Notes: generated by a model not told the origin, from the sequence alone. Shown: positions 1 through 8,786, counted from the stretch's first letter. The stretch: DNA of 64,000 bases from Microbacterium sp. MYb72 (GCF_002979415.1 NZ_PCOT01000015.1:1-64000), one strand, 5' to 3'. Made by a program: numbers and translations.

Positions 1-311
1 ACTCACGGTAGGTTGAACGAGGTGTATCAAAGGTCCGCCTGCTGGCAACATGCGCCCGGCGACGGGTCCACCGCTGCGACACGCCCTGGCGGACGACAAC
101 CTCAACGAGAACGTGCCACGTCAGTGCGACGACATGCCAACTCGGCGAGACCGTGCCTTTCCCGGTGAGATCGGACAGCCCTCACCTCTCACAGATTTCC
201 GTGATCAAACCGTTGCATTCGTTACCTCGCCGTTATAGAGTGATCGCACGGTGAATGTTTGCTGTGGCATCCACCTCATGTGATTGCAGGACCTCTTGGT
301 GCAAGGGACAA
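1..311. other. Left-edge stretch with no recognised gene
   Basis: I see no supportable gene here. The short reading frames on both strands lack a ribosome binding site, resemble no family I know, and have a composition unlike the coding sequence further right. The base composition looks slightly less GC-rich than the rest. No tRNA, rRNA or tmRNA signature was found. It may be the 3' flank of a gene lying left of the window. Confidence 0.4.
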
Positions 312-341
312 GGGCCGGTCGGAAGCCTCTCCGATCGGCCC
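312..341. terminator. Hairpin terminator
   Basis: A 12-bp stem (312-323 with 330-341, one G-T type mismatch) closes a 6-base loop, followed on the + strand by CTTACTG. It lies just beyond the 3' end of the minus-strand TetR gene, so it probably ends that transcript and perhaps a + strand one entering from the left. Confidence 0.65.
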
Positions 342-378
342 TTACTGCGTCCGGTCACGCCGCGACGGATCCGCCTCG

Positions 379-1140
379 TCAGCCGGCGTCGATGAGCGCA
401 GCGAGTCCGTCGAGTGTCCGCGTGAGACCGAACCGCCAGGCCCGCCCGGCATCCCACGCGCTCCCCTGCGCCTCACCCGCGGCCGCTCCGATGCGCGCAG
501 CCCGGGGATAGACCGCGGGGTCGAACGCACGTGCGAGCAGGGGCTGGTTGGCGGCCCACCACTCGGCGTCGGTGAGGGCCGTGTCGGTCGTCGCGCGATC
601 GGCGTCGTGAGCCGCGCGACAGTGCGACTGCACGAACCCGAGCAGGTAGGCGAGAGCCGCATCGACGTCGACGTCGGAGAGACCGGCACCGTCGAACGCC
701 GACAGCTCGTGCTCGTACTTCGCCATCACGCCGGGTCCAAGCGGAGGGCGGCTGAGCGCGGCGACCTCGGTCAGCCACGGATGCGCGGCCAGCAGCATCC
801 GGTTGGACTCCGCCACCGCCTCGAGCCGCTCGCGCCACGACTGCGCACCCCAGTCCGGACGCTCCATCGACAGGTAGAGGGCGTCGACCATGAGGTCGAG
901 CAGCTCCGGCTTTCCGGGGACGTAGGTGTACACCGACATCGTCGACACCCCGACCCGTTCGGCGACGGCGCGCATCGTGACGGCCGCGAGCCCTTCGTCG
1001 TCGGCGAGAGCCAGCGCCGCCGCGACGATCTTCGCCGCGGTGATCGACCGGGCCGGCCCCTTGCGCGGTTCGATCGGCTGACCCCACAGGAGGGCGAGCG
1101 TCCTGCTCGGCTCACCGGATCCGGTGCGTTCTGACGTCAC
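379..1140 (-). CDS. TetR/AcrR-family transcriptional regulator
   Basis: A 253-residue DNA-binding repressor. The helix-turn-helix lies at about residues 50-75 (AERVGVSTMSVYTYVPGKPE), after an N-terminal extension of about 30 residues. The C-terminal part resembles the TetR C-terminal ligand-binding domain of tetracycline-type regulators. The start is a GTG. A CAAGAT box ends 7 bases upstream, so the mRNA may be leaderless. It is divergent from a VOC-family gene, with TTGTAC half-sites in the gap, so it probably controls itself and that neighbour. The ligand is unknown; the VOC partner suggests a small toxic or aromatic molecule. The family call is firm and the role is inferred. Confidence 0.88.
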   Translation of the reverse strand: MTSERTGSGEPSRTLALLWGQPIEPRKGPARSITAAKIVAAALALADDEGLAAVTMRAVAERVGVSTMSVYTYVPGKPELLDLMVDALYLSMERPDWGAQSWRERLEAVAESNRMLLAAHPWLTEVAALSRPPLGPGVMAKYEHELSAFDGAGLSDVDVDAALAYLLGFVQSHCRAAHDADRATTDTALTDAEWWAANQPLLARAFDPAVYPRAARIGAAAGEAQGSAWDAGRAWRFGLTRTLDGLAALIDAG

Positions 1141-1162
1141 GGGAATGATCTTGCCACGTCTG

Positions 1163-1195
1163 CGTTGTACCAGCTACATTGTACGCCGTACAACG
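1163..1195. promoter_or_regulatory. Probable TetR operator between divergent genes
   Basis: Three copies of the half-site TTGTAC occur: 1165-1170 and 1179-1184 on +, and 1188-1193 on -. The last two form the palindrome TTGTACGCCGTACAA (1179-1193). The outer arms CGTTGTAC (1163-1170) and GTACAACG (1188-1195) also pair. The site sits between the TetR start and the VOC start, the usual place for a TetR operator. Confidence 0.65.
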
Positions 1196-1215
1196 TTACC
1201 GAAAGGGAGATCCCC

Positions 1216-1611
1216 ATGCAGATCACCTCGTCCGCTCTCTCGCTCAACGTCCCCGACGTCGAGGCCTCCGCCGCCTGGGCGCAGAAGCACCTGGGCTTCT
1301 CGGTCGCCATGTCGGCCGACGGGTTCAGCTCCCTCAGCCACCCGCAGGCCGGCTTCCACCTCATCTACCTGCGCACCGGACTCTCCACCTTCAGGCCCGC
1401 ATCGCAGGCGGGATCGGCATCCGGCCTGCTCGTCGTCTTCACCGTCGACGACATCGACGCGGACTACGCGCGGCTGCGCGAGACGGGCGTCGACATCGTG
1501 ACACCCATCGAGACCGAGCCGTGGGGAGAGCGTTATTTCCAGATGGCCGACCCGAACGGCGTGATCTATCAGCTCGTGCAGTGGATGACTCCCGAGCACG
1601 ACCAGGGCTGA
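1216..1611 (+). CDS. VOC (glyoxalase/bleomycin-resistance) family protein
   Basis: A 131-residue single-fold metalloenzyme-like or ligand-binding protein of the vicinal oxygen chelate superfamily. It begins with the typical SSALSLNVPDVEASAAW beta-alpha start and ends with the WGERYFQMADPNGVIYQLVQW strand pattern; the E in YQL-type context is replaced by Q. I chose ATG 1216 because GAAAGGGAGA (1201-1210) is a good ribosome binding site and the more upstream ATG at 1165 lies inside the operator. It is divergent from and probably repressed by the TetR protein. Substrate unknown; glyoxalase, dioxygenase or antibiotic-binding roles are all possible. Confidence 0.85.
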   Translation: MQITSSALSLNVPDVEASAAWAQKHLGFSVAMSADGFSSLSHPQAGFHLIYLRTGLSTFRPASQAGSASGLLVVFTVDDIDADYARLRETGVDIVTPIETEPWGERYFQMADPNGVIYQLVQWMTPEHDQG

Positions 1612-1642
1612 CCGACCGGGCCGGCCGGACCCTTCCGGTCGG
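1612..1642 (+). terminator. Hairpin after the VOC gene
   Basis: The arms CCGACCGG (1612-1619) and CCGGTCGG (1635-1642) pair immediately after the VOC stop codon. There is no clear U tract, so it may be a weak terminator. Confidence 0.45.
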
Positions 1643-1680
1643 CCCCGCCCGTGTCGGCGGCTCCCAGTACGCTGTTCTCC

Positions 1681-2109
1681 ATGACCGATCGCAAACTCGC
1701 TCTCGAGGCATGGGAGAGCCTGTTCCGCGCGCAGCACGAACTGTTCGACGAGATGGTCCAGGACTTCGACGACGCCCACCTCACCCAGGCCGAGTACGAC
1801 GTGCTGCTCACGGTCACCCGCTCCCCCGAGATGACCTCGCGGCTGCGCGACGTCACGGGCAACATGCTGATCAGTCAGCCCAGCGTCTCCCGTCTGGTGG
1901 ACCGCATGGTCACCCGCGGGCTCATCGCCAAGTGCCCCGACCCCGACGACGGCCGCGGAGCCCTCATCAGGGCGACGGATGCCGGCGCCAGGGCGTTCCG
2001 CGCCCTCGCGACGGTGCACGGCCGCTCGATCGCCGACCGCATGTCGCGCCTCGACGACGACGAGCTCCGCACCCTCCGCGACCTCGCCGAGAAGCTGCGC
2101 CGGCGCTGA
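1681..2109 (+). CDS. MarR-family transcriptional regulator
   Basis: A 142-residue winged-helix regulator. It shows the MarR layout: an N-terminal dimerisation helix, then recognition helix and wing around residues 60-95 (SQPSVSRLVDRMVTRGLIAK, then CPDPDDGRG with the wing Asp-Asp-Gly-Arg). I chose ATG 1681 because TACGCT (1668-1673) ends 7 bases upstream and there is no Shine-Dalgarno, so a leaderless start fits better than GTG 1651. It stands alone between VOC and flotillin genes; its target is not evident. Confidence 0.87.
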   Translation: MTDRKLALEAWESLFRAQHELFDEMVQDFDDAHLTQAEYDVLLTVTRSPEMTSRLRDVTGNMLISQPSVSRLVDRMVTRGLIAKCPDPDDGRGALIRATDAGARAFRALATVHGRSIADRMSRLDDDELRTLRDLAEKLRRR

Positions 2110-2296
2110 CCTCCTGAGCCGCGCGCACCCGCACGCTTCTTCTCGCCGAACGCCCGACCTCTCGCCGAACGCGCGACGCTTAGACTGAACGACCCTTCAG
2201 CGGCCCCCGCGCATTTCTGGCAGGGTGGAACCGAGTGCCGACATCTCCGCGTCGGCATCGCAGACCACCCCCGAGGGGGGCAAAGGGAGGTCATCC

Positions 2297-3877
2297 ATGG
2301 AGATCGCCGGAATCGTCGGCATCCTCATCATCGTCGGGATCGCGGTCGTCATCGTCGTCGTCCTGCTCCTGATTCTGCTGCTGTTCGCACGCAGCTGGAT
2401 CAAGGTCGCCAGGGCTGACGAGGCTCTCGTCATCTCCGGGCGCAAACAGAAGGTGCAACGCGCCATCATCTCGGCCGACGGATCGAGCCGCGCCGAGATG
2501 GAGGAGTCCCCCGTCACGGTCATCGTGAACGGCAAGTCGCTCGTCAACCCGATCACGCAGCGCCACGAGATCATCTCCCTGCGCTCGCGGCAGGTGTCGC
2601 TCAACGCCGAGGCGCAGTCGCTCGACAGCGTCACCCTCAACGTCGATGGCGTCGCGATCGTGAAGATCGGCTCCGACCCGCTGTACGTGCGCCGCGCCGC
2701 CGAGCGCTTCGCCTCGCAGGACAAGGCGATCGAGCAGTTCACCACCGAGCAGCTCGAGGGCGCCCTGCGCGGCATCGTCGCCACGCTCTCGGTCGTCGAG
2801 CTCATGCGCGAGCGCAAGAAGTTCTCCGACCAGATCGCCGCCGACGTCTCGCAGGAGCTCGCCGAGCAGGGCCTCATCCTCGACTCGTTCCAGATCAAGG
2901 GCATCACCGACAAGGTCGGCTACATCCAGTCGCTGGGCGCCCCCGAGATCCAGGCGAAGCGACAGGCTGCGGAGATCTCGCAGACCAACGCCGACCGTGC
3001 GATCAACCAGAAGAACATCGCCAACCAGGAAGCGAACCTGATCGAGCAGACCGCGCTCGACACCAACACCGCGAACGCGAACGCCGGAATCGGCCGGGCC
3101 CGCGCCGAGGCCGAGCAGGCCGAGAACCTCACGCGCGCGCAGACCGAGCAGGCGGTGCTCCAGCAGCAGGCCGAGAACAAGCAGGCCCAGCTGGACGCCG
3201 ACGTCAAGCGCGTCGCCGACGCGCAGCGGTACGAGGCGGAGACCCGCGCACAGGCCGAGCTGTACACGCGCGAGCGTGCGGCGGAGGCCGCGGCGATCGA
3301 GCAGGTCAAGCAGGCAGAGGCCCGCACCCGCATCGCCGAGCAGCAGGCCCAGGCCGACCAGGCGAAGGCCGCCGGTGAGGCTGCGGCCGCGATCGCCCGT
3401 GCGACCGGTGAGGCCGACGCGCTGCGCGCCCAGGCCGAGGCGGAGTCCCAGGCTCGTCGCCTGCGCGCCAACGCCGAGGCCGACGCGATCCGCGCCGAGG
3501 GTGAGGCGCGCGCGGCAGCCGTCGAGGCCGAGGCGAAGGCCATCGCGTCGAACCAGGACGCGTTCCTCTCGCAGCGCGTGCTCGAGACCCTCCCCGCGAT
3601 CATGGCCGAGTTCGCAAAGGGCTACGCCACGATCGGCAACGTGTCGATCATCGGCGGTTCCGGAGACGGCGCATCGGATCTCGTCGGCGCCGACAGCGCC
3701 AAGGCGCTGAAGTCGGTCTTCGACAGCGTCAGCGCGGCGACCGGACTCGACCTCGCGTCGATCATCCAGGGTCAGGCCGTCGGACGCGGGATCGGCGCCG
3801 GCGTCGCCGCGGCCGCCCCCGCGCCCGCCAAGCGCGAGCCGAAGCCGACCACTCCTCCGCCTCCCGCAGCGGAGTAG
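2297..3877 (+). CDS. Flotillin-like SPFH-domain membrane protein
   Basis: A 526-residue protein of the flotillin/YuaF-FloT type that organises membrane microdomains. One N-terminal transmembrane segment (about residues 3-30, rich in I/V/L) is followed by a band-7/SPFH domain (about 35-220). Next comes a long Ala/Glu/Gln-rich coiled coil (about 230-420) with the repeated EAR/AEA pattern of flotillins, then a C-terminal part that ends in a low-complexity Pro/Ala tail. Start ATG 2297 has the site AAAGGGAGG (2282-2290). A TAGACT -10 box at 2181-2186 would give a leader of roughly 100 bases. No NfeD partner gene is adjacent. The large open frame on the other strand is a codon-bias shadow. Confidence 0.92.
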   Translation: MEIAGIVGILIIVGIAVVIVVVLLLILLLFARSWIKVARADEALVISGRKQKVQRAIISADGSSRAEMEESPVTVIVNGKSLVNPITQRHEIISLRSRQVSLNAEAQSLDSVTLNVDGVAIVKIGSDPLYVRRAAERFASQDKAIEQFTTEQLEGALRGIVATLSVVELMRERKKFSDQIAADVSQELAEQGLILDSFQIKGITDKVGYIQSLGAPEIQAKRQAAEISQTNADRAINQKNIANQEANLIEQTALDTNTANANAGIGRARAEAEQAENLTRAQTEQAVLQQQAENKQAQLDADVKRVADAQRYEAETRAQAELYTRERAAEAAAIEQVKQAEARTRIAEQQAQADQAKAAGEAAAAIARATGEADALRAQAEAESQARRLRANAEADAIRAEGEARAAAVEAEAKAIASNQDAFLSQRVLETLPAIMAEFAKGYATIGNVSIIGGSGDGASDLVGADSAKALKSVFDSVSAATGLDLASIIQGQAVGRGIGAGVAAAAPAPAKREPKPTTPPPPAAE

Positions 3878-3898
3878 TCGAGCAGACACGCAGAAGAG

Positions 3899-3931
3899 CG
3901 GATGCCGCGGCCGGTTCGGTCGCGGCATCCG
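3899..3931. terminator. Terminator after flotillin gene
   Basis: The stem CGGATGCCGCG (3899-3909) pairs with CGCGGCATCCG (3921-3931) over an 11-base loop. The stem is built from the GGATGCC heptamer that recurs in this genome. Confidence 0.75.
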
Positions 3932-3962
3932 TCGTCTTCCCGGCGATGCCTAGACTCGGAGG

Positions 3963-6518
3963 ATGACGGAGACGCGCGACTTCGACCTCGCCGCTCTCGG
4001 CGCAGGTCTTTCGTTTTCCGCCGGTCTTCCTGCCGTCTCCTCCGCTCTCGACGAGAGCACCGCGGTGGTCGTCAGCGCCCCTCCCGGCACCGGTAAGACC
4101 ACGCTCGTGCCGCCGCTGCTGGCGAACCGCTCCGCGGGGCGCGTGATCGTCACCCAGCCGCGCCGGGTCGCCGCCCGCTCCGCCGCCCGACGGCTCGCAC
4201 AGCTCGACGGCACGGCCCTCGGCGGCCGAGTCGGGTTCACGGTGCGCGGCGAGCGCCAGGCCGGGCGGGACACGCGCGTCGAGTTCGTCACCGCCGGAGT
4301 GCTGCTGCGGCGGATGCTGGACGACCCCGGCCTCGACGGCGTCGACGCCGTGATCATCGACGAGGTGCACGAGCGCGCGCTGGAGACGGACCTCCTGATC
4401 GGCCTGCTCTCCGAGGTCCGCGAGCTCCGAGACGACCTCGTGCTCGTCGCCATGTCGGCCACGCTCGACGCCAACCGCATCGCCGCGGTCATCGGAGCGG
4501 ACGCCGCGCCCGCACCGGTGGTCGATCACGACGTCCCCGCCTTCCCCCTCACCGAGCGCTGGGCTCCGAGCCCGACCCCGCGTCTCGACGATCGCGGGGT
4601 GACATGGGCCTTCCTCGATCACGTCGCACGCACCACTGCATCCGCGGCTCGGGACCTGACCCGTGACGACTCGACAGCCGACGTGCTGGTGTTCGCCCCC
4701 GGCGCCCGCGAGGTGTCCGAGATCGCTCGACGCCTCAGAGACGCCGGTGGCGGGTTCGACGTGCGGGAGCTGCACGGGCAGCTGCGCGCGAGCGAGCAGG
4801 ATGCCGTGATCCGCGGTCGCCGCCCGGAGGAGCCGCCGCGCATCATCGTCACCACCTCGCTCGCGGAGTCCTCGCTCACGGTTCCCGGTGTGCGTCTCGT
4901 CGTCGACAGCTGCCTGTCCCGCCATCCGCAGCGCGACGCCTCGCGCGGGATGACCGGACTTGTCACGGCGGCGGCATCCAGGGCGACCTGCGTGCAGCGC
5001 GCCGGACGCGCGAACCGCCAGGGCCCGGGGACCGTGATCCGCTGCGTCGACGAACGCACGTACGCGGCAGCTCCCGCTCGCCCGGCCCCGGAGATCGCGA
5101 CGAGCGATCTCGCCGATGCCGCGCTGCTGCTCAGCTGCTGGGGCGCGCCGGGCGGGTCGGGCCTGCGTCTGATCGACCCGCCGCCCGCCGATGCTCTGGA
5201 CGATGCGCTGTCCGTGCTGCGCGGGCTCGGCGCGATCGACGACGACGGCCGCGCCACCGACGACGGCCGCGCGCTCGCCCGCATCCCGGCCGATCCGCGG
5301 CTCGCCCGCGCCCTCCGCGACGGCGGCCCCCTGGTCGGCGGCCGGCTCGCCGCCGAGGTCGTCGCGCTGCTGGGCGGCGACGTGCGCATCGCGGACTCCG
5401 ACGTCGCCAGGGCGCTCATCGACCTCCGCGGAGCCCGCGGTCCGGAGGCCCGGAGGTGGAGCAACGACGTAGATCGCCTGCAGCGTCTGGTCGCCCCGGC
5501 GCCTGATGCCCGCTCCGGACTCGACGGCGCCGGACTCGTCGTCGCCCTGGCCTTCCCCGAGCGGATCGCCCGCCGCGTCGAGCGGACGGCCGAGGGCGCG
5601 ACGTACCTGCTGGCATCCGGCACCCGCGCCGGGCTGCGCGGCCCCCTGGCATCGGCCGAGTGGCTGGCTGTGGCCGACGTCACGCGCGCGACCGGACGCG
5701 CAGCCGCGGGATCCGGCGCCATCGTGCGATCCGCCGCCGTGCTCAGCGAACAGCAGCGTGACGAGGCCGCGAGCCATCTGCTGACCGACCGCGTCGAGGC
5801 GGAGTTCGTCGGCGGTCGGGTGCAGGCCCGCCGCGAACGCCGCGTCGGAGCGATCGTGCTCTCCTCCTCCCCGGTGCGCGCGTCGGCGGAGGCCGGGCGC
5901 GAGGCGGTCCGTCGGGCGATCGGACGAGACGGTCTGAGCATGTTCACCTGGTCGGATGCCGCCGACGGACTGCGCCGCCGCCTGGCGCTGCTGCATCGCG
6001 AGTGCGGGTCGCCCTGGCCTGCCGTCTCCGACGCCGCTCTGCTCGCCACGCTCGACGGGTGGTTCGCGCCGGAGCTCGACGCCTTGGCCGGCGGCGCCCC
6101 GACCGCGAGAGTGGACCTGGCCCCCGCCCTCCGCCGCCTGCTGCCCTGGCCGGAGGCCGCGCGGCTGGATGAACTCGCGCCGGAGCGTCTCGAGGTGCCT
6201 ACCGGATCCCGCATCCGCATCGCCTACCCGCCCATCGACGACCCCGGCGCACGTCCCGTCGTCGCCGTGAAGCTGCAGGAGTGCTTCGGATGGGCCGAGA
6301 CCCCGCGGCTCGCCGACGGCAGGGTTCCCGTGCTCTTCCACCTGCTCTCCCCCGCCGGACGCCCGCTCGCGGTGACCGACGACCTCGCGTCGTTCTGGTC
6401 CGGTCCCTATGCGCAGGTGCGTGCGGAGATGCGCGGGCGCTATCCCAAGCATCCGTGGCCCGAAGACCCGTGGGATGCCGCGCCGACCAGGCATACCAAG
6501 AACCGCGCCGCGCGGTGA
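3963..6518 (+). CDS. hrpB: ATP-dependent helicase HrpB
   Basis: An 851-residue DEAH/DExH-box helicase of the HrpB family. Visible motifs are Walker A PGTGKT (41-46), motif II DEVH in IIDEVHERALETD (about 130), motif III MSATLDANRIA (about 162), and motif VI QRAGRANRQGPG (about 350). It ends with the HrpB C-terminal domain pattern YPKHPWPEDPWDAAPTRHTK. The length matches the family (about 820-850). The mRNA is probably leaderless, because TAGACT (3951-3956) ends 6 bases before ATG. HrpB is thought to act on RNA, but its job in actinobacteria is poorly known. It stands alone and is not in an operon with its neighbours. Confidence 0.95.
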   Translation: MTETRDFDLAALGAGLSFSAGLPAVSSALDESTAVVVSAPPGTGKTTLVPPLLANRSAGRVIVTQPRRVAARSAARRLAQLDGTALGGRVGFTVRGERQAGRDTRVEFVTAGVLLRRMLDDPGLDGVDAVIIDEVHERALETDLLIGLLSEVRELRDDLVLVAMSATLDANRIAAVIGADAAPAPVVDHDVPAFPLTERWAPSPTPRLDDRGVTWAFLDHVARTTASAARDLTRDDSTADVLVFAPGAREVSEIARRLRDAGGGFDVRELHGQLRASEQDAVIRGRRPEEPPRIIVTTSLAESSLTVPGVRLVVDSCLSRHPQRDASRGMTGLVTAAASRATCVQRAGRANRQGPGTVIRCVDERTYAAAPARPAPEIATSDLADAALLLSCWGAPGGSGLRLIDPPPADALDDALSVLRGLGAIDDDGRATDDGRALARIPADPRLARALRDGGPLVGGRLAAEVVALLGGDVRIADSDVARALIDLRGARGPEARRWSNDVDRLQRLVAPAPDARSGLDGAGLVVALAFPERIARRVERTAEGATYLLASGTRAGLRGPLASAEWLAVADVTRATGRAAAGSGAIVRSAAVLSEQQRDEAASHLLTDRVEAEFVGGRVQARRERRVGAIVLSSSPVRASAEAGREAVRRAIGRDGLSMFTWSDAADGLRRRLALLHRECGSPWPAVSDAALLATLDGWFAPELDALAGGAPTARVDLAPALRRLLPWPEAARLDELAPERLEVPTGSRIRIAYPPIDDPGARPVVAVKLQECFGWAETPRLADGRVPVLFHLLSPAGRPLAVTDDLASFWSGPYAQVRAEMRGRYPKHPWPEDPWDAAPTRHTKNRAAR

Positions 6519-6531
6519 GACCGCCGGGGCC

Positions 6532-7266
6532 TCAGCGCGTGCGCCGCCGCAACGTCAGCGCCGCCAGCACCAGCGCGCCCACCGCGAATGCCGCGACCAC
6601 GAGCAGCGGCCCGTACACGTCCCACCCCTCGTCACCGGCCGTGACCGCGCCGATCGCATCGATCGCATAGCTCAACGGCAGCCAGTCCGAGATCGCGTGC
6701 AGCACGTCGGGCATCTGATCCCTCGGCATGAAGAGTCCACCGAGGATGATCTGCGGGAACACGAGCAGCGGCATGAACTGCACCGCCTGGAACTCCGTCT
6801 GCGCGAAGGCGCTCGCGAGCAGTCCGAGCGCGGTACCGAGCAGTGCGTCGACCACGGCGACGAGTCCGAGCTGCCACAGCGGACCCTCGACGTCGAGTCC
6901 GCACACCCCGACCGCGAACGACACCGTGATCACGGCCTGCAGCACCGCCATGAGACCGAACGCGAGCGCGTAGCCGAGGATGAAGTCGGCCTTGCCGAGG
7001 GGCGTCGTCATGAGCCTCTCGAGGGTGCCCGACCGACGCTCCCGCAGCGTCGTGATCGAGGTGATCAGGAACATCACGATGAACGGGAACAGCGCGAGGA
7101 TCGCCCCGCCGAAGCGGTCGAAGACGCCGTCCTGGTCGCTGAACAGCCAGGCGAACAGCCCGACCAGCAGGCTCGGCGCGATCAGCATCAGCGCGATGGA
7201 GCGCGGATCGTGTCGCAGCTGCCCGAGCACGCGGGCGGCGGTGGCGAGCATCCGTCGGCCGTTCAC
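6532..7266 (-). CDS. ABC-2 type transporter permease
   Basis: A 244-residue integral membrane protein with about six hydrophobic segments and the ABC-2 pattern (long first loop, then LRERRSGTLERLMTTPL, the conserved 'ERxxGTLExLxxTPL' element at about residues 95-110). It pairs with the ATPase encoded just upstream; its GTG start overlaps the ATPase stop by four bases (GTGA), so the two are translated together. The substrate is unknown; drug or lipid export is typical for TetR-linked ABC-2 pairs. Confidence 0.9.
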   Translation of the reverse strand: MNGRRMLATAARVLGQLRHDPRSIALMLIAPSLLVGLFAWLFSDQDGVFDRFGGAILALFPFIVMFLITSITTLRERRSGTLERLMTTPLGKADFILGYALAFGLMAVLQAVITVSFAVGVCGLDVEGPLWQLGLVAVVDALLGTALGLLASAFAQTEFQAVQFMPLLVFPQIILGGLFMPRDQMPDVLHAISDWLPLSYAIDAIGAVTAGDEGWDVYGPLLVVAAFAVGALVLAALTLRRRTR

Positions 7267-8024
7267 TCCGACACCTCCCTGCGGCTGCGGCGACCCGACC
7301 CGTGGGCTGCACGGTCCCTCTCGATCAGGGCGAGGAACGCGGCCTCCGGATCGGACGTTCCGGTGTCGTCAAGCAGCGCCCGCGGGGTCGTGTCGGCGAT
7401 GATGCGGCCGTCTCGCATGAGCAGCAGCCGGTCGCAGCGCAGCGCCTCGTCCATGACGTGACTCGACACGATCATCGTCACGCCGCGATCGGCCAGTGCG
7501 CGGAACAGACCCCAGAGCTCGGCCCGGAGGACGGGGTCGAGGCCCACGGTCGGCTCGTCCAGCACGACGAGCTCCGGAGCGCCGATCAGCGCCATCGCGA
7601 GAGACACCCGCGTGGACTGCCCACCACTGAGGGACTCGACGAGCTGCCCCGCCTGATCGCGGAGACCGACCTCGTCGATGACGCGGTCGACGTCTCCCTT
7701 CGGCGCCCTCAGCAGCGCCGCGAGGTACGACAGGTTCTGCCGCACGGTCAGATCCCCGTAGACCGCGGCCCCCTGCGTCCCATAGGCGACGCGGTTCCGA
7801 AGGCGTGCCGAGCCACCGGCCGCGCCGAGCACGGAGACCTCACCCGAGGCGATCCGCTGCACGCCGACGATCGATCTCATCAGCGTCGTCTTGCCGCACC
7901 CCGACGGACCGAGGAGCCCCGTGATCTCTCCGCGCGGGATCGTCAGGTCGATGCCGTCGAACACGCGCGTCCGCCCCCGCCGCACCCGCAGCTGAGTGAT
8001 CTCGACCGCCGAGTTATTCATCAT
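7263..8024 (-). CDS. ABC transporter ATP-binding protein
   Basis: A 253-residue nucleotide-binding subunit with Walker A GPSGCGKTT (39-47), signature LSGGQ (about 139-143), and Walker B LVVLDEPTVGLDP. It powers the adjacent ABC-2 permease. I chose ATG 8024 because CATAAT (8037-8032 on the minus strand) ends 7 bases upstream; the second ATG directly after it is also possible. An 18-bp palindrome covers the start codon and predicted transcription start, so a repressor bound there would block expression directly. The longer upstream frame lacks a ribosome binding site and crosses that promoter. Confidence 0.92.
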   Translation of the reverse strand: MMNNSAVEITQLRVRRGRTRVFDGIDLTIPRGEITGLLGPSGCGKTTLMRSIVGVQRIASGEVSVLGAAGGSARLRNRVAYGTQGAAVYGDLTVRQNLSYLAALLRAPKGDVDRVIDEVGLRDQAGQLVESLSGGQSTRVSLAMALIGAPELVVLDEPTVGLDPVLRAELWGLFRALADRGVTMIVSSHVMDEALRCDRLLLMRDGRIIADTTPRALLDDTGTSDPEAAFLALIERDRAAHGSGRRSRREVSE

Positions 8025-8033
8025 GTGATGAAT
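8016..8033. promoter_or_regulatory. Operator palindrome over the ABC operon start
   Basis: Arms ATTCATCA and TGATGAAT (8016-8023 and 8026-8033) flank a 2-base centre. The palindrome overlaps the -10 box CATAAT and both possible ATG codons of the ATPase gene. A TetR-family gene lies immediately upstream, so this is its likely binding site. Confidence 0.65.
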
Positions 8034-8129
8034 TATGCGCTCGGGCGCCGCCGAGGTCAATGGATGTCGTCGACAACGGCGCGGGGCCACAGCATCCGCT
8101 CACTGCCGGAAGGGATAGCCAAGAGAGGG

Positions 8130-8145
8130 GGATGCCGCGGCATCC
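8130..8145. terminator. Perfect palindrome, probable terminator of the TetR gene
   Basis: GGATGCCGCGGCATCC is a perfect 16-bp palindrome lying 6 bases beyond the TetR stop. It probably ends that minus-strand transcript, which leaves the ABC operon with its own promoter. The identical 16-mer occurs inside a coding region at 55921-55936. Confidence 0.5.
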
Positions 8146-8151
8146 GTCGCG

Positions 8152-8748
8152 TCAGTCGAAGAGGTACCGCTGCACCGTCGGTGCGACCCTGGCGACGAGC
8201 TCGTCGATCGGCGCCGCCGTCAGCGCGGGGAGCTTCACGACGTAGCGGGCGATGAGGAGCCCCGCCACCTGGGAGGCGACGAGGCTGGCGCGCAGCTGCG
8301 CATCGTCGACGCCGAGGGTCTTGGCGATGCGTCCGATCAGCTCGCGCGAGAGGAACCCCGCCAGCAGCGGCGTCGTGAGCTTGCTGCCGATCGCGGTGCG
8401 GATGAGCATGACCCCGCGGCGGCGGATCTCCGGCTGTTCGAACGAGTCCAGCAGGTAGCGGATGAGCCGCTCCCCCACCTCGTCCTGCGGGCCGGCGAGG
8501 ATCGCGGGCACGTCGATGTCGGGCCGGAGCGGGATGCCGACGGCCTCGGCGAACAGATCGGCCTTGGTGCCGAAGTAGTGGTGCACGAGCGCGGAGTCCA
8601 CCCCGGCGCGCGCGGCGATCGACCGGATCGTGGAGCCGTCGTATCCGTGCTCGCCGAACTCGTCGACCGCCGCCCCGATGATCCGCTCCCGCGAGTCCGT
8701 TCCTCCGCGGGGTCGCCCGCGGCGCCGCGGCGCTCTCGACTCGGTCAT
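8152..8748 (-). CDS. TetR/AcrR-family transcriptional regulator
   Basis: A 198-residue repressor with an Arg-rich N-terminus (APRRRGRPRGG) and a TetR helix-turn-helix at about residues 28-62 (STIRSIAARAGVDSALVHHY, FGTKADLFAEAV). The C-terminal region looks like the TetR_C_17 type often found beside ABC-2 exporters. Start ATG 8748 is set by TAGGCT (8761-8756 on the minus strand), 7 bases upstream, with no Shine-Dalgarno. It most likely represses the ABC operon at the palindrome 8016-8033. Confidence 0.88.
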   Translation of the reverse strand: MTESRAPRRRGRPRGGTDSRERIIGAAVDEFGEHGYDGSTIRSIAARAGVDSALVHHYFGTKADLFAEAVGIPLRPDIDVPAILAGPQDEVGERLIRYLLDSFEQPEIRRRGVMLIRTAIGSKLTTPLLAGFLSRELIGRIAKTLGVDDAQLRASLVASQVAGLLIARYVVKLPALTAAPIDELVARVAPTVQRYLFD

Positions 8749-8786
8749 GCTCGACAGCCTACGACCCCGGTCACCGCGCTCCACCG

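Noticed and set aside
50..238. Possible small gene at the left edge
   Set aside because: No ribosome binding site or promoter box, no family resemblance, and base composition unlike nearby genes.
2291..3928. 545-codon minus-strand frame opposite the flotillin gene
   Set aside because: Leu/Gly/Arg-rich mirror of the Ala/Glu coiled coil; no start signal.
3762..6494. 910-codon minus-strand frame opposite hrpB
   Set aside because: Antisense shadow of a clear DExH helicase; the translation is Gly/Arg/Ala-rich with no recognisable domain.
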